From the NCBI GenBank assembly GCA_002358555.1, contig DEPC01000125.1, forward strand, positions 1 through 19,080: 19,080 nt of DNA, read 5' to 3'. Numbering within the stretch: position 1 is the first letter of the stretch; each line of letters begins with the position of its first letter. The DNA comes from Hungatella sp. UBA3402. GTDB lineage: Bacteria; Bacillota; Clostridia; Lachnospirales; Lachnospiraceae. This document shows positions 1-7,708 of this stretch, piece by piece. A program made the translations under genes and the position numbers. A model generated the notes under the pieces. The model made no database searches. It was not told where the DNA came from and worked only from the letters and a program-made list of their open reading frames with translations.

Positions 1-1172
1 TGCTCTAAATATTTGGCATAGACGCCGCGGTGAGCTCGAATCACGGCTTGGTCATTTCCCTGAATTCCTCTTGCCACTACCAAATCGCAACCTGCCTCTA
101 TGGTACTGGATTTTACTACTCCATCTACAGTGATTGTTCCTGTAGCTCTAACAATAAAGCCACTACACACATCACCGCGGACATGTACATCCCCCCAGAA
201 ATTTACATTTCCTGTAGAAAAGTCTACATTTCCATTGACATAAAACACTGCTTTTACTTGAAAAGTTCGTGCAGAAAATTCTACATGTCCTGTCTGGGAA
301 GCTATCAAACGGGTTCCATCCGAAGAAATTTCTGTGTTACGTCCACGAGGTACAACAGCCTGCCTGCCATCTCTTGCAGTAATCTCCTTGTCCTGCACAG
401 TCCTGCCTGCCACTCCCTGAGTGGGTGGGAATATCTTACAGATGGTATCTCCTTTATTTATATTCTGAATTAAGTCCAAAGAAGTATAATCTACACGGCC
501 AAATTCATCTACAGATGCAGTTTTCTTGACCTCACGGGAAAATAAATCCTCTACATAACCATCAGTTCCATCCACAGCTCTATTTCCTAATGCCACTAGT
601 ACTAAACGGAAATATCTTTTTTTGCTTGCTGGAAGATGGTCAAGAACCTCCTGTTGTAAGCCAAAGCTGACTTCTCTCTCTTCTAAGGCTTTTGACAAAA
701 TCTCTTTATTCAGTTCCTTTCCTTTCCCCAATGGAGGATAGGCTATAACCCATGCAGTCAACTGGTCAAGAGTGATAAATACATCTACCTGCGCATCTTC
801 ATCAGGAATCTCCTCTCCTTCTTTTACCTTAGTCATGGCGAGGCGCCTGTTAGCTGTAGCTGTAATCATTACCTTCAAACGGGATAATTCCCGTTTCCCG
901 TCTCCTTCTGAGTATGGCTCATATTGTTCTAATGTTGAATCTAAGCGCAATTCAGGAAACGGCATCCAGCCAGATTGTGCTACTTTCACTTCCCGCAGCC
1001 GATTCAAAGCGTGCCCTGTGGGTAATTCCAGCTCAGGAGCTTTGGGACGAGGTGGCTTTTCATCTTCTGTATTTGCTTCTTTTGCCTGCTCTGTTTCTTC
1101 CTGCACCTCTTTTTCTTCCTCATCAGAATCAGAACGGAACACCTTAGACAACAATGAGCGTTTGAATGCCAT
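1..1172 (-). CDS. FapA/DUF342 family protein, 3' part cut by window edge
   Basis: The reading frame opens at ATG 1172-1170 and is still open at the window edge, giving about 390 residues. An AGGAGG site (1186-1181) sits 8 nt before the ATG. The N-terminus is basic and then strongly acidic (residues about 14-45, many Glu and Asp), followed by a mixed region. From roughly residue 270 there is a repetitive beta-rich stretch with motifs such as GHVEFSA, VNGNVDFSTGNVNFWGDV, GDVCSGFIV, GTITVDGVV and IEAGCDLVV. This Gly-Asp-Val ladder is the hallmark of the FapA (DUF342) beta-helix, related in style to bactofilins. Family members are tied to flagellar assembly or polar localisation in Vibrio. In non-flagellated Firmicutes the role is not settled. 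Preceded by its own promoter at 1471-1499. The family call is firm; the cellular role is open. Confidence 0.85.
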   Translation of the reverse strand, partial: MAFKRSLLSKVFRSDSDEEEKEVQEETEQAKEANTEDEKPPRPKAPELELPTGHALNRLREVKVAQSGWMPFPELRLDSTLEQYEPYSEGDGKRELSRLKVMITATANRRLAMTKVKEGEEIPDEDAQVDVFITLDQLTAWVIAYPPLGKGKELNKEILSKALEEREVSFGLQQEVLDHLPASKKRYFRLVLVALGNRAVDGTDGYVEDLFSREVKKTASVDEFGRVDYTSLDLIQNINKGDTICKIFPPTQGVAGRTVQDKEITARDGRQAVVPRGRNTEISSDGTRLIASQTGHVEFSARTFQVKAVFYVNGNVDFSTGNVNFWGDVHVRGDVCSGFIVRATGTITVDGVVKSSTIEAGCDLVVARGIQGNDQAVIRAHRGVYAKYLE

Positions 1173-1218
1173 ATCTTATACCTCCTGTTTTTTATGTTGG
1201 GCCGATAATATTATCTGT

Positions 1219-1346
1219 CCATTGTCTAAAGCTAATGGGCTTCCTGTTTCATCGGTCTATTCTTGGCCTCCGTTGGCGCTAAATGTATGATACTAGCACA
1301 CAGCACCCTCATAATCTACGATTTCCACAGGCATAAATTCAGGGCA
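1219..1346 (-). mobile_element. IS200/IS605-type tnpB 3' relic with omega-RNA-like end
   Basis: On the minus strand, 1334-1296 reads MPVEIVDYEGAVC then stop. A one-base frame change continues as CASIIHLAPTEAKNRPMKQEAH then stop at 1232. The tail PTEAKNRPMKQEAH followed by a stop resembles the extreme C-terminus of TnpB (OrfB) proteins of IS200/IS605 elements. Just past the stop is a short hairpin (CCATT 1238-1234 with AATGG 1223-1219), the typical right-end structure. A second palindrome, AGGGCA/TGCCCT, lies at about 1341-1357. In intact elements this 3' zone also encodes the omega RNA scaffold that guides TnpB. No catalytic RuvC or zinc-ribbon part and no tnpA is present, so this is a decayed 3' fragment. 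Assignment rests on recognised sequence style, not on an alignment. Confidence 0.55.
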
Positions 1347-1470
1347 GCCCCTGCCCTATAACGGCTGATACTGTACATTTGTACTTAATATATTTACATG
1401 CTGAAGAAGGGCTTGACGACAATTATGTAATACCGGATAGATACAGTTATCAATGTCCGTATATAAGATA

Positions 1471-1499
1471 ATTATAACAAATAATGTATCCTATGACAA
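1471..1499 (-). promoter_or_regulatory. sigma-A-type promoter for the FapA-family gene
   Basis: TTGTCA (1499-1494) and a perfect TATAAT (1476-1471) are separated by 17 nt. Transcription would start near 1464 and run about 290 nt through the tnpB/omega-RNA relic before the start codon at 1172. Within the 464-nt gene-free stretch 1173-1636 I see this promoter, the relic and a weak terminator, and nothing else. Confidence 0.7.
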
Positions 1500-1554
1500 C
1501 TGTTAGTTTTATGGCTAATAACCTATCCTATCAAATAATTCATCAGTTTTATCC

Positions 1555-1602
1555 ATCAAAAAATAATGAAGGTCATCACCCTTTATTCAATGAGCGATAA
1601 CC
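1555..1602 (-). terminator. weak intrinsic terminator after trpB
   Basis: GGTTATC (1602-1596) can pair with GATGACC (1577-1571), with one G-T wobble. The stem is followed on the minus strand by TTCATTATTTTTT. The loop is long (18 nt) and the stem short, so this is a modest candidate. Its place just after the trpB stop codon supports it. Confidence 0.4.
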
Positions 1603-1636
1603 CTCTGATAATAACATATGATAGGATTTTCTACTT

Positions 1637-3007
1637 TTAATCAACCTTAGGCAAAGTTGCAAATGATTTCTTAAGTTCTTCATCTGTAGGAACATAATCA
1701 GACATCTGACCATCATTGAACTTCTGGTATGCCATCATATCAAAATATCCTGTACCTGTAAGACCAAATACAATTGTCTTCTCCTCTCCGGTTTCCTTAC
1801 ATTTTAAGGCCTCATCAATCGCTACTTTGATAGCATGACTACTTTCTGGAGCAGGAAGAATTCCCTCCACCTTTGCAAAGGTAGAAGCTGCCTTAAAGAC
1901 ATCTGTCTGCTCAACACTTCTTGCCTTTAAAAATCCTTGGTCATAAAGTTCAGAAACTGTAGAACTCATGCCATGATATCTAAGTCCCCCTGCATGATTT
2001 GCTGAAGGGATAAAACCACTGCCCAAGGTGTACATCTTTGCTAGAGGACAGACTTTTCCAGTATCACAGAAGTCATATGCATAAATGCCTCTGGTAAGGC
2101 TAGGACAGGAAGCTGGTTCTACAGCGATAATCTCATAATCTGCTTCCCCTTTTAGCATCTGCCCTACAAATGGAGAAATCAGACCGCCAAGATTGGAACC
2201 ACCTCCAGCACAACCGATAATAGTATCTGCTTTGATATCATATTTATCAAGAGCTGTTTTTGTCTCTAACCCAATAATAGACTGATGCAATAATACTTGA
2301 GAAAGAACAGAGCCAAGTACATAGCGATATCCTTCCTGAGAAACAGCCGCTTCCACAGCTTCAGAGATAGCACATCCAAGACTTCCTGTAGTTCCTGGAA
2401 ATTCTGCATTAATTTTGCGCCCCACTTCTGTATTCATAGATGGAGATGGAGTCACCTTTGCCCCATAAGTACGCATCACTTCTCGACGGAAAGGCTTCTG
2501 TTCATAAGAGCATTTTACCATATAAACCTGGCAGTCTAAATCCAGATAGGCACAAGCCATGGATAGCGCTGTTCCCCATTGTCCTGCCCCTGTTTCTGTA
2601 GTCACACCCTTCAAGCCTTGAGCTTTCGCATAATAAGCTTGAGCAATGGCAGAATTTAACTTATGGCTTCCAGAAGTATTGTTGCCTTCAAATTTATAGT
2701 AAATATGAGCAGGAGTATCAAGCTTTTTCTCCAGGCAATATGCCCTTGTCAAAGGCGATGGGCGATACATTTTATAAAAATTTCTGATTTCATCTGGGAT
2801 ATCAAAATAAGCTGTGGTATCGTCCAATTCCTGTTTTGCCAATTCCTCGCAGAAAATACCAGATAGCTCCTCAAGAATAATGGGCTTTAATGTACCTGGA
2901 TTTAAGATTGGCCCTGGTTTCTTCTTCATATCTGCCCGCACATTGTACCATTGTTTTGGCATCTCCTGTTCTTCCAAATAAATTTTGTAAGGGATTTCCT
3001 GTTTCAT
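1637..3007 (-). CDS. trpB: Tryptophan synthase beta chain, TrpB2 type
   Basis: A 456-residue PLP enzyme of fold type II that joins indole with L-serine to make L-tryptophan. The PLP lysine is K116 in NTSGSHKLNSA, and the glycine-rich phosphate loop CAGGGSN lies near residue 265. The long N-terminal extension (YKIYLEEQEMPKQWYNV, then PGPILNPGTLKP) and the length distinguish the TrpB2 group from the roughly 400-residue canonical TrpB. TrpB2 proteins are often encoded without a partner trpA and are thought to work alone or to salvage indole; no trpA is seen here. ATG at 3007 has a purine-rich site (AAAGGAAGG) 7 nt upstream. The gene is alone behind a Trp T-box, so it should be expressed when uncharged tRNA-Trp accumulates. 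Confidence 0.93.
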   Translation of the reverse strand: MKQEIPYKIYLEEQEMPKQWYNVRADMKKKPGPILNPGTLKPIILEELSGIFCEELAKQELDDTTAYFDIPDEIRNFYKMYRPSPLTRAYCLEKKLDTPAHIYYKFEGNNTSGSHKLNSAIAQAYYAKAQGLKGVTTETGAGQWGTALSMACAYLDLDCQVYMVKCSYEQKPFRREVMRTYGAKVTPSPSMNTEVGRKINAEFPGTTGSLGCAISEAVEAAVSQEGYRYVLGSVLSQVLLHQSIIGLETKTALDKYDIKADTIIGCAGGGSNLGGLISPFVGQMLKGEADYEIIAVEPASCPSLTRGIYAYDFCDTGKVCPLAKMYTLGSGFIPSANHAGGLRYHGMSSTVSELYDQGFLKARSVEQTDVFKAASTFAKVEGILPAPESSHAIKVAIDEALKCKETGEEKTIVFGLTGTGYFDMMAYQKFNDGQMSDYVPTDEELKKSFATLPKVD

Positions 3008-3193
3008 GTTGAATCCTTCCTTTCTTTTTGATTTGATTGATTGAAACTGGTTTTAGTTTTTCCAATTAACTACAAATCATGAAGGCATACAGGTAGCGGA
3101 AAAATATACCTACAATACAGTCCAAGAAAACCTTTTTAAAGTCATAATCCTGGTTTTATCCTATAGTAACCATCCAAGGCTTTCATAGGAAAT

Positions 3194-3234
3194 AAAAAAA
3201 CTCCTGTCCTATCAAATATTTAATAGGACAGAAG
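3194..3234 (-). terminator. T-box attenuator terminator before trpB
   Basis: Twelve-base arms CTTCTGTCCTAT (3234-3223) and ATAGGACAGGAG (3212-3201), with one wobble, enclose a 10-nt AT-rich loop and are followed by TTTTTTT. This is the regulated terminator of the Trp T-box. Confidence 0.9.
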
Positions 3235-3480
3235 TCATCCTTCTGCGGTGCCACCTATATTCATTCCATAACTATATTATGGAGATGCGCTCTTTCTGTG
3301 TACTATCATACACTCCCTGCTGTAACGTGCAGTCACGTCTTACCTACTCCCGAAGTTTCAGCTCGCCCTCGCGGGTCCATTCCCTGCTCTTTCCATCACT
3401 GCAATCCCACCATCTGCAGCTCTCTGTGCATGTTCCAAACAAGTACTCGTCCCGTTCAATGGTTTGTAACTAATTGACTT
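3194..3480 (-). promoter_or_regulatory. T-box riboswitch, tryptophan-specific
   Basis: The minus strand carries the T-box signature AGGTGGCACCGCAG at 3256-3243. Downstream is a 12-bp terminator hairpin (3234-3201) followed by seven T (3200-3194). Upstream is a long stem I region in which TGG, the only Trp codon, occurs at 3379-3377 in the context GGAA-TGG-ACC expected of a specifier loop. The variable base of the UGGN bulge is C (3250), which pairs with a G discriminator, as found in bacterial tRNA-Trp. Uncharged tRNA-Trp would stabilise the antiterminator and switch on trpB. The 186 nt between the terminator and trpB (3008-3193) shows no clear further element. Stem I limits are approximate. 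Confidence 0.93.
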
Positions 3481-3486
3481 GTGGAT

Positions 3487-3515
3487 AGAATAAAACAATT
3501 TTGATAAAAAGTCAA
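3487..3515 (-). promoter_or_regulatory. promoter of the Trp T-box/trpB transcript
   Basis: TTGACT (3515-3510), 17-nt spacer, TATTCT (3492-3487). The predicted start near 3480 matches the beginning of the T-box leader. Confidence 0.7.
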
Positions 3516-3594
3516 GAGTTTATTTTCTAATTTTACAAACTATCTTTCTAAACCTAACTCAAAAGCAACGCTCGAAAGAAGGTTGTTCTTAATC

Positions 3595-3614
3595 CTGCGG
3601 CTTCGCAGCCACAG
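3595..3614. other. GNRA-capped hairpin, function unknown
   Basis: CTGTGGCT (minus strand, 3614-3607) pairs with AGCCGCAG (3602-3595) around the tetraloop GCGA, giving 8 pairs with one G-U. It lies between the end of the phosphoesterase gene and the trpB promoter. There is no T-run on either side, so it is not an ordinary terminator. The rest of 3516-3676 shows nothing I can name. Confidence 0.5.
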
Positions 3615-3676
3615 ACCAAAGGGAAATCTCGATTGTAGTGTTACTTCTGCCTACCAATTTTAACTGACATAACAAG

Positions 3677-4528
3677 TTAATCATAGAGATGATGTAATGT
3701 CACTACCACCAACTCTTCAGGATTTCTAATCCTTATAAGAAAATGATTTCCCAGTCCTCGGCTTACTATTAAATGTTTTCCCTTCTCCGTAAAAAGACCT
3801 CCATCATATTTTGGAAAAAAGGTCATATCTGGTGATAAAAGACCTCCAAGCTTTGGAATTCGGATAATTCCTCCATGAATATGACCTGATAATGTCAAAT
3901 CTGCCCCCCAATTTCTGTAAGAGGGATAGTAAAGCGGATTATGACTTAGAAGTATTTTGTAACAGGATAAATCAGGTTCTCCTAACAGTTTTCTTGTATC
4001 TTCTTCTGAAAAATAAAGATTCTTCGCATAGCCTGGTCTTAATGGGTCTTTATAATACCTCATGGGCATCACTAAGCCATACAATTTTACAAATGCACCT
4101 TTATAGGAGATTGTACACCAGCTATTTTCTAGGACAATGGTTCCAAGACTTTCCAATTTCCTTAAAAGTTGCGATAACTGTTTTGGTTCTAAACATTGCT
4201 CATGATTACCAGGAATATAATAAACCGGATAACGCTTACTAAGTCTGCCGCAAAGCCCTATCAGTCCAGAAATAGAATTCTCTGAATGGTCTGTCATATC
4301 TCCAGTCATGGCTATCATTTGGGGTCTAACTTCATGAATCTTCTGAATCAATTTTTTGTTCTTATCACCATACACAGCGCCATGAAGGTCTGATAAATGA
4401 ACAATCCTAAAACCATCAAATTCTTTTGGAAGTGTTTTTGTTTGAATCTTATAATTAACTATTTGAAACAAAACTTTCCTTTCCGAGCTCTTTCGCCCAT
4501 TCAAATAAAGTGATTGGCTGTATGCCAT
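3677..4528 (-). CDS. Calcineurin-like metallophosphoesterase (YkuE-like)
   Basis: A dimetal phosphoesterase with the complete motif set: SDLHG (D47, H49), TGDMTD, PGNHE (N108, H109), LSHNP and SGHIHGG. It hydrolyses an unknown phosphoester or related lipid-linked substrate. I chose ATG 4528, which overlaps the upstream gene by 28 nt. The frame stays open up to ATG 4591, but that would overlap by 91 nt; a TTG at about 4504 overlapping the upstream stop as TTGA is a third option. No start has a good ribosome binding site, so translation is probably coupled to the oxidoreductase gene. Relatives such as YkuE usually carry an N-terminal membrane anchor or signal. None is visible here, which suggests a cytoplasmic enzyme. 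Last gene of the pheS-led cluster. Confidence 0.82.
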   Translation of the reverse strand: MAYSQSLYLNGRKSSERKVLFQIVNYKIQTKTLPKEFDGFRIVHLSDLHGAVYGDKNKKLIQKIHEVRPQMIAMTGDMTDHSENSISGLIGLCGRLSKRYPVYYIPGNHEQCLEPKQLSQLLRKLESLGTIVLENSWCTISYKGAFVKLYGLVMPMRYYKDPLRPGYAKNLYFSEEDTRKLLGEPDLSCYKILLSHNPLYYPSYRNWGADLTLSGHIHGGIIRIPKLGGLLSPDMTFFPKYDGGLFTEKGKHLIVSRGLGNHFLIRIRNPEELVVVTLHHLYD

Positions 4529-5580
4529 GGCATAACGGATGATTCTACCACAGTTCCTGGAACCTCTGTTGCTCTTTGCATTAGAATCCATATATAGGCA
4601 TCTTCCAATGCTTCTGCCAGAGGATAGACCTCTTTGCCTCTCTCCAAATATTCTCTCATATCAAGCATCATGGAACTAATTGCATACTCGTCCTGAACAT
4701 TCTCAAGTTCCAACACAGGATTCCAATTTTTTGCAGCTTTTTTTAAGTCCTCTGTTTCCAAAGCTCTGTATTTAGAATCTAGATATGGAAACAATCGTTC
4801 TTGTTTAGGCAAATAGTTCTCTCCTACAAATCGCAGAATGGTATCATTCCACTCTCCATCCCTTCCTTGTACATTGATATGTCTAGAACGGATAAATGAA
4901 TGGTATTGTACTCCTGAAAAATCATAAAAAGCTATTTTTCCCGATGAAAACTCCATAGTAATATAAAAATGCTCCCATGCCTTTATACTGCCATCTGTCA
5001 CTGCTCCATACCTACAAGCTGTCTCAGTTACAGGAAACAGATATTTTTTTCCATATATTTGTACAGGCTCCAATCCAATATTCAACATATGTCTGATTAA
5101 ACTGACCCCATGATAATCATGAGCCACTGATAAATTTACTGTATTAGGCTCTCCCAGTTTTCCTTGCTTCACAGCTCGAAGCCCTGCCTTGATGATGGGG
5201 TATCTAATATATTGTTCTGCCACCTGTATTCTGACTTTGTGATGCTCTTTTAACTTCCAGAGCTCCTTTAATTGTTTCTCATCCATGGCTGCCGGAGTCT
5301 CACAAAGTACTGCAAACCCTTTTAAAGCCCATTCCTTTGCCACCTCAAATCCAGAACCCTTAGAAACTACTATTACTACAAAATCTGGTTTTGCCTTCTC
5401 ACAAACTTCTTTTGATGTTGTTGTTTTTATGCCTAATTCTCTTGCAATAGAATCTACCTTTTCTTCCCTTCTACATAACAGATAGGCTAACTGAAACTGC
5501 TCTGGATATTGCTTTGCAATTCTAATATAGAACCTAGCTCTCCATCCAGAGCCTATGATAATAAATGATAATGGTTTCAT
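4501..5580 (-). CDS. Gfo/Idh/MocA family NAD(P)-dependent oxidoreductase
   Basis: A 359-residue protein with an N-terminal Rossmann fold (FIIIGSGWRARF, residues 7-17), then a C-terminal alpha/beta substrate domain with HDYHGVSLIRHML. Family members oxidise or reduce sugars, inositols or related compounds. The position of the usual E-K-P motif reads CETPAA (residues 93-98), so the lysine that normally helps bind the cofactor and act in catalysis is replaced by Thr. ATG 5580 lies 2 nt after the permease stop; an in-frame TTG at 5586 overlaps that stop as TTGA. I prefer the ATG. The tight junctions on both sides indicate an operon. Substrate unknown. It could be a redox enzyme on a sugar nucleotide or a catalytically altered sensor-like member. 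Confidence 0.85.
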   Translation of the reverse strand: MKPLSFIIIGSGWRARFYIRIAKQYPEQFQLAYLLCRREEKVDSIARELGIKTTTSKEVCEKAKPDFVVIVVSKGSGFEVAKEWALKGFAVLCETPAAMDEKQLKELWKLKEHHKVRIQVAEQYIRYPIIKAGLRAVKQGKLGEPNTVNLSVAHDYHGVSLIRHMLNIGLEPVQIYGKKYLFPVTETACRYGAVTDGSIKAWEHFYITMEFSSGKIAFYDFSGVQYHSFIRSRHINVQGRDGEWNDTILRFVGENYLPKQERLFPYLDSKYRALETEDLKKAAKNWNPVLELENVQDEYAISSMMLDMREYLERGKEVYPLAEALEDAYIWILMQRATEVPGTVVESSVMPWHTANHFI

Positions 5581-5582
5581 GT

Positions 5583-6854
5583 TCAATCTCTCTTGGAATT
5601 GTATATACAGCTAAGCCCGCCGCAAACGGTCAAAGAAACTACAAAGATAGCTATTATCGTCCCACCAATTTCTATCGGCACTAATCGATACATACCCAAT
5701 ACAATGACAATATTCAGAATATAAACTAGAGATGTTACCATAATAAATCCATACAAACATAAGGATTCTTTTTCTATAATCTTATCTAATTGCTTTTGTG
5801 TATATCCTATCTTCAAAAGGGTTCCAAGCTGTCTCTTTCTTCCTGCTGATTCTGTTGCAAATCGAAAGAGCAACGATAGGGATAATAAAGGAATGATAAT
5901 CGAAAACGATAAAAGGCAAAGTACAGATTCCTCCCATTGATGAATCCTTCCTGCCATTAAAGCACATAGAAGATTTGCTGTAAAAATAAACAAAGTAATA
6001 TACAGTTTTGCCATTTTTAAATCTTCTCGGAACAGTCCCATATAAACAAGCTTTTCTCCATCTTCGCACCACTGATTCCAGGAGCCATCTTCTAGCCAAG
6101 GAAGTATCACCTTGTCAATGGTTTGCCAAAGTCCTATTACTCCTATAACTCCTAATAATGGGATTCTCTCTGGAACTTCTCCACATGAAAATAAAAGAAA
6201 TGCACATCCAAAATATAGGAGAAGCCACACAGCCTTCATAGCCTGGCGAATCTTCTGTATTCCCTTTAGCTCCACTCTCCAGGGCATCTTCACCTTTATC
6301 TTTTCTTCCCCTTGAAGCAGAGAATAGATACTGTTTCTGTAACAATATCCTAGATTTACAAAGGTACACCAAAATACCTCCATAATAATAATAATGGTTG
6401 TAAAGACTGCTGCCTCATGTCCAGACGATATCTCCACTTCATATCCAGCCATATGATTCAGAAGCAGACCTACCAAGGGAAAACATATTCTTCCCAACAG
6501 GATTCCTATAGGAATGGAGATGGCCATAAGAATTCCAGTCTGAACAATCAAAAATTTCACTAACTGTCCATAAGTTCCACCACACATCAAAATTACTGCT
6601 AATTCCCTTGATTTCTTCTTTACATAGAAATCATTGGCCAGAAAAACTACAATCATACAAATCATTACATCAAAAGTAGTTAAATATGTGGGAAGGTCAT
6701 TCTTACCATAAATATAGGTAACTCCTATAGCCTCTGACAAAGAAATGTGAAAAAACAAATACATAAACATAGAAGATAACACAAATACAATCCAATAACA
6801 TATGGCCCTATCTAAGTCCTTGAGTAAAGAACGGGCGGCATCTCTCATTATCAC
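5583..6854 (-). CDS. ABC transporter permease, FtsX/BceB-like, lacking the large extracellular domain
   Basis: A 423-residue integral membrane protein with about ten hydrophobic segments: near residues 18-38, 56-78, 98-132 (probably two), 147-172, 205-223, 230-253, about 283-300, 308-330, 370-395 and 399-417. Segments 2-4 with the loop KKKSRELAVILMCGGTYGQLVKFL form the first FtsX-like unit (compare the RxxELAIL pattern), and GRKRQLGTLLKIGYTQKQL is the matching second coupling stretch. Ten-segment permeases of the BceB class normally hold a domain of roughly 200 residues between TM7 and TM8. Here only a few residues (about RIHQWEE) separate those segments. Start chosen at GTG 6854 because AGGGGAG lies 7 nt upstream; ATG 6848 would be 13 nt away. 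Pairs with the adjacent ATPase. Confidence 0.82.
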   Translation of the reverse strand: MIMRDAARSLLKDLDRAICYWIVFVLSSMFMYLFFHISLSEAIGVTYIYGKNDLPTYLTTFDVMICMIVVFLANDFYVKKKSRELAVILMCGGTYGQLVKFLIVQTGILMAISIPIGILLGRICFPLVGLLLNHMAGYEVEISSGHEAAVFTTIIIIMEVFWCTFVNLGYCYRNSIYSLLQGEEKIKVKMPWRVELKGIQKIRQAMKAVWLLLYFGCAFLLFSCGEVPERIPLLGVIGVIGLWQTIDKVILPWLEDGSWNQWCEDGEKLVYMGLFREDLKMAKLYITLFIFTANLLCALMAGRIHQWEESVLCLLSFSIIIPLLSLSLLFRFATESAGRKRQLGTLLKIGYTQKQLDKIIEKESLCLYGFIMVTSLVYILNIVIVLGMYRLVPIEIGGTIIAIFVVSLTVCGGLSCIYNSKRD

Positions 6855-6909
6855 AGCCTATCTCCCCTTGGATTTCTTTTGTTTGTTTCTATCACAGCTC
6901 AAATCCCCC

Positions 6910-7689
6910 TCATTCGAGAAATCCCTTAGATTCACTGGCATTTATCTCTGTAATAATCCGAAAATACTCTTTTTGATTCATCTCGTTTTTTTCAATAGTC
7001 TGTTCTATGGTTCCATCTTTAATATATACTAATCTGGAAGAATAGGAGGCAATCAAAGGGTCATGAGTTACCATGATAATCGTAACTTGTTCCTCCTTGT
7101 TCAGTCTGTCAATCATTGCCAAAAATTCATTCGCACTGCGCCTATCTAAATTTCCTGTCGGCTCATCAGCAACAACAATTTTCGGATTCATAACTAAAGC
7201 CCGACAGATAGCTCCTCTTTGCCGCTGACCGCCAGAACATTCTCTAGGATATTTTCGCAGAAGCTCATGGATTCCCATGCGCTCTGCGATTTCTTCCACC
7301 CGTTTTTGAATTTCTGCCTTTTTGACTTTGGCAAGAGCAAGGGGCATGGCAATATTTTCATACAAAGTATGCGTATCTAAAAGATTAAATTCTTGAAACA
7401 CAAATCCCAATTTCTGACTGCGAAATCTTCCAAGCTGATTGGAAGACATGGAATGAATCTCCACACCATCAATGAATACTTGACCTTTTGTTGGAAAATC
7501 AACGGTAGAAATGTTGTTGATGAATGTCGTCTTCCCACTTCCGCTGGGCCCCATGACACAGAGAAATTCCCCTGCCTGTGCTTTAAAGTTGATGTCATGA
7601 AGAGCTTCAAATTCATTTTCTAACTGTTGGTTATAGATTTTCGTCAAATTCTTGGTCTCTAAAATAATCTGCTCTTTATCCTGCCCCAT
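6910..7689 (-). CDS. ABC transporter ATP-binding protein (MacB/BceA type)
   Basis: A 259-residue ATPase with Walker A GPSGSGKT (47-54), Q-loop FQEFN, signature CSGGQRQRGAICRAL, Walker B IVVADEPTG, D-loop GNLD and H-loop MVTHD. The layout fits the LolD/MacB/BceA subfamily that energises FtsX-like permeases. Signature oddities are Cys for the usual leading Leu and Gly for the usual Val after QRQR. ATG 7689 is chosen because GAGGG lies about 5 nt upstream and the family N-terminus begins just after it; an upstream in-frame ATG at 7746 would overlap pheT. It starts only 19 nt after the pheT stop with no terminator between, so it probably shares the pheST transcript. The permease gene follows after 55 nt. 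Typical roles are antimicrobial peptide export or resistance, or lipid or peptide handling. Confidence 0.92.
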   Translation of the reverse strand: MGQDKEQIILETKNLTKIYNQQLENEFEALHDINFKAQAGEFLCVMGPSGSGKTTFINNISTVDFPTKGQVFIDGVEIHSMSSNQLGRFRSQKLGFVFQEFNLLDTHTLYENIAMPLALAKVKKAEIQKRVEEIAERMGIHELLRKYPRECSGGQRQRGAICRALVMNPKIVVADEPTGNLDRRSANEFLAMIDRLNKEEQVTIIMVTHDPLIASYSSRLVYIKDGTIEQTIEKNEMNQKEYFRIITEINASESKGFLE

Positions 7690-7708
7690 TGTTCCCTCAC
7701 AATTTCTT

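Noticed and set aside
30..1290. Plus-strand open frames at 30-473, 772-1290 and 914-1147
   Set aside because: They are antisense to the FapA-family gene and the leader relic, low in complexity with many Ser and Cys, and lack ribosome binding sites.
2871..3065. Minus-strand 64-codon frame overlapping the start of trpB
   Set aside because: It overlaps trpB in another frame and has no family features.
3279..3473. Plus-strand open frame of 64 codons
   Set aside because: It lies wholly inside the Trp T-box, whose conserved sequence and terminator explain the region.
3595..3614. Terminator of the pheS-led cluster
   Set aside because: The stem is good but there is no T-run on the minus strand; kept only as an unassigned hairpin.
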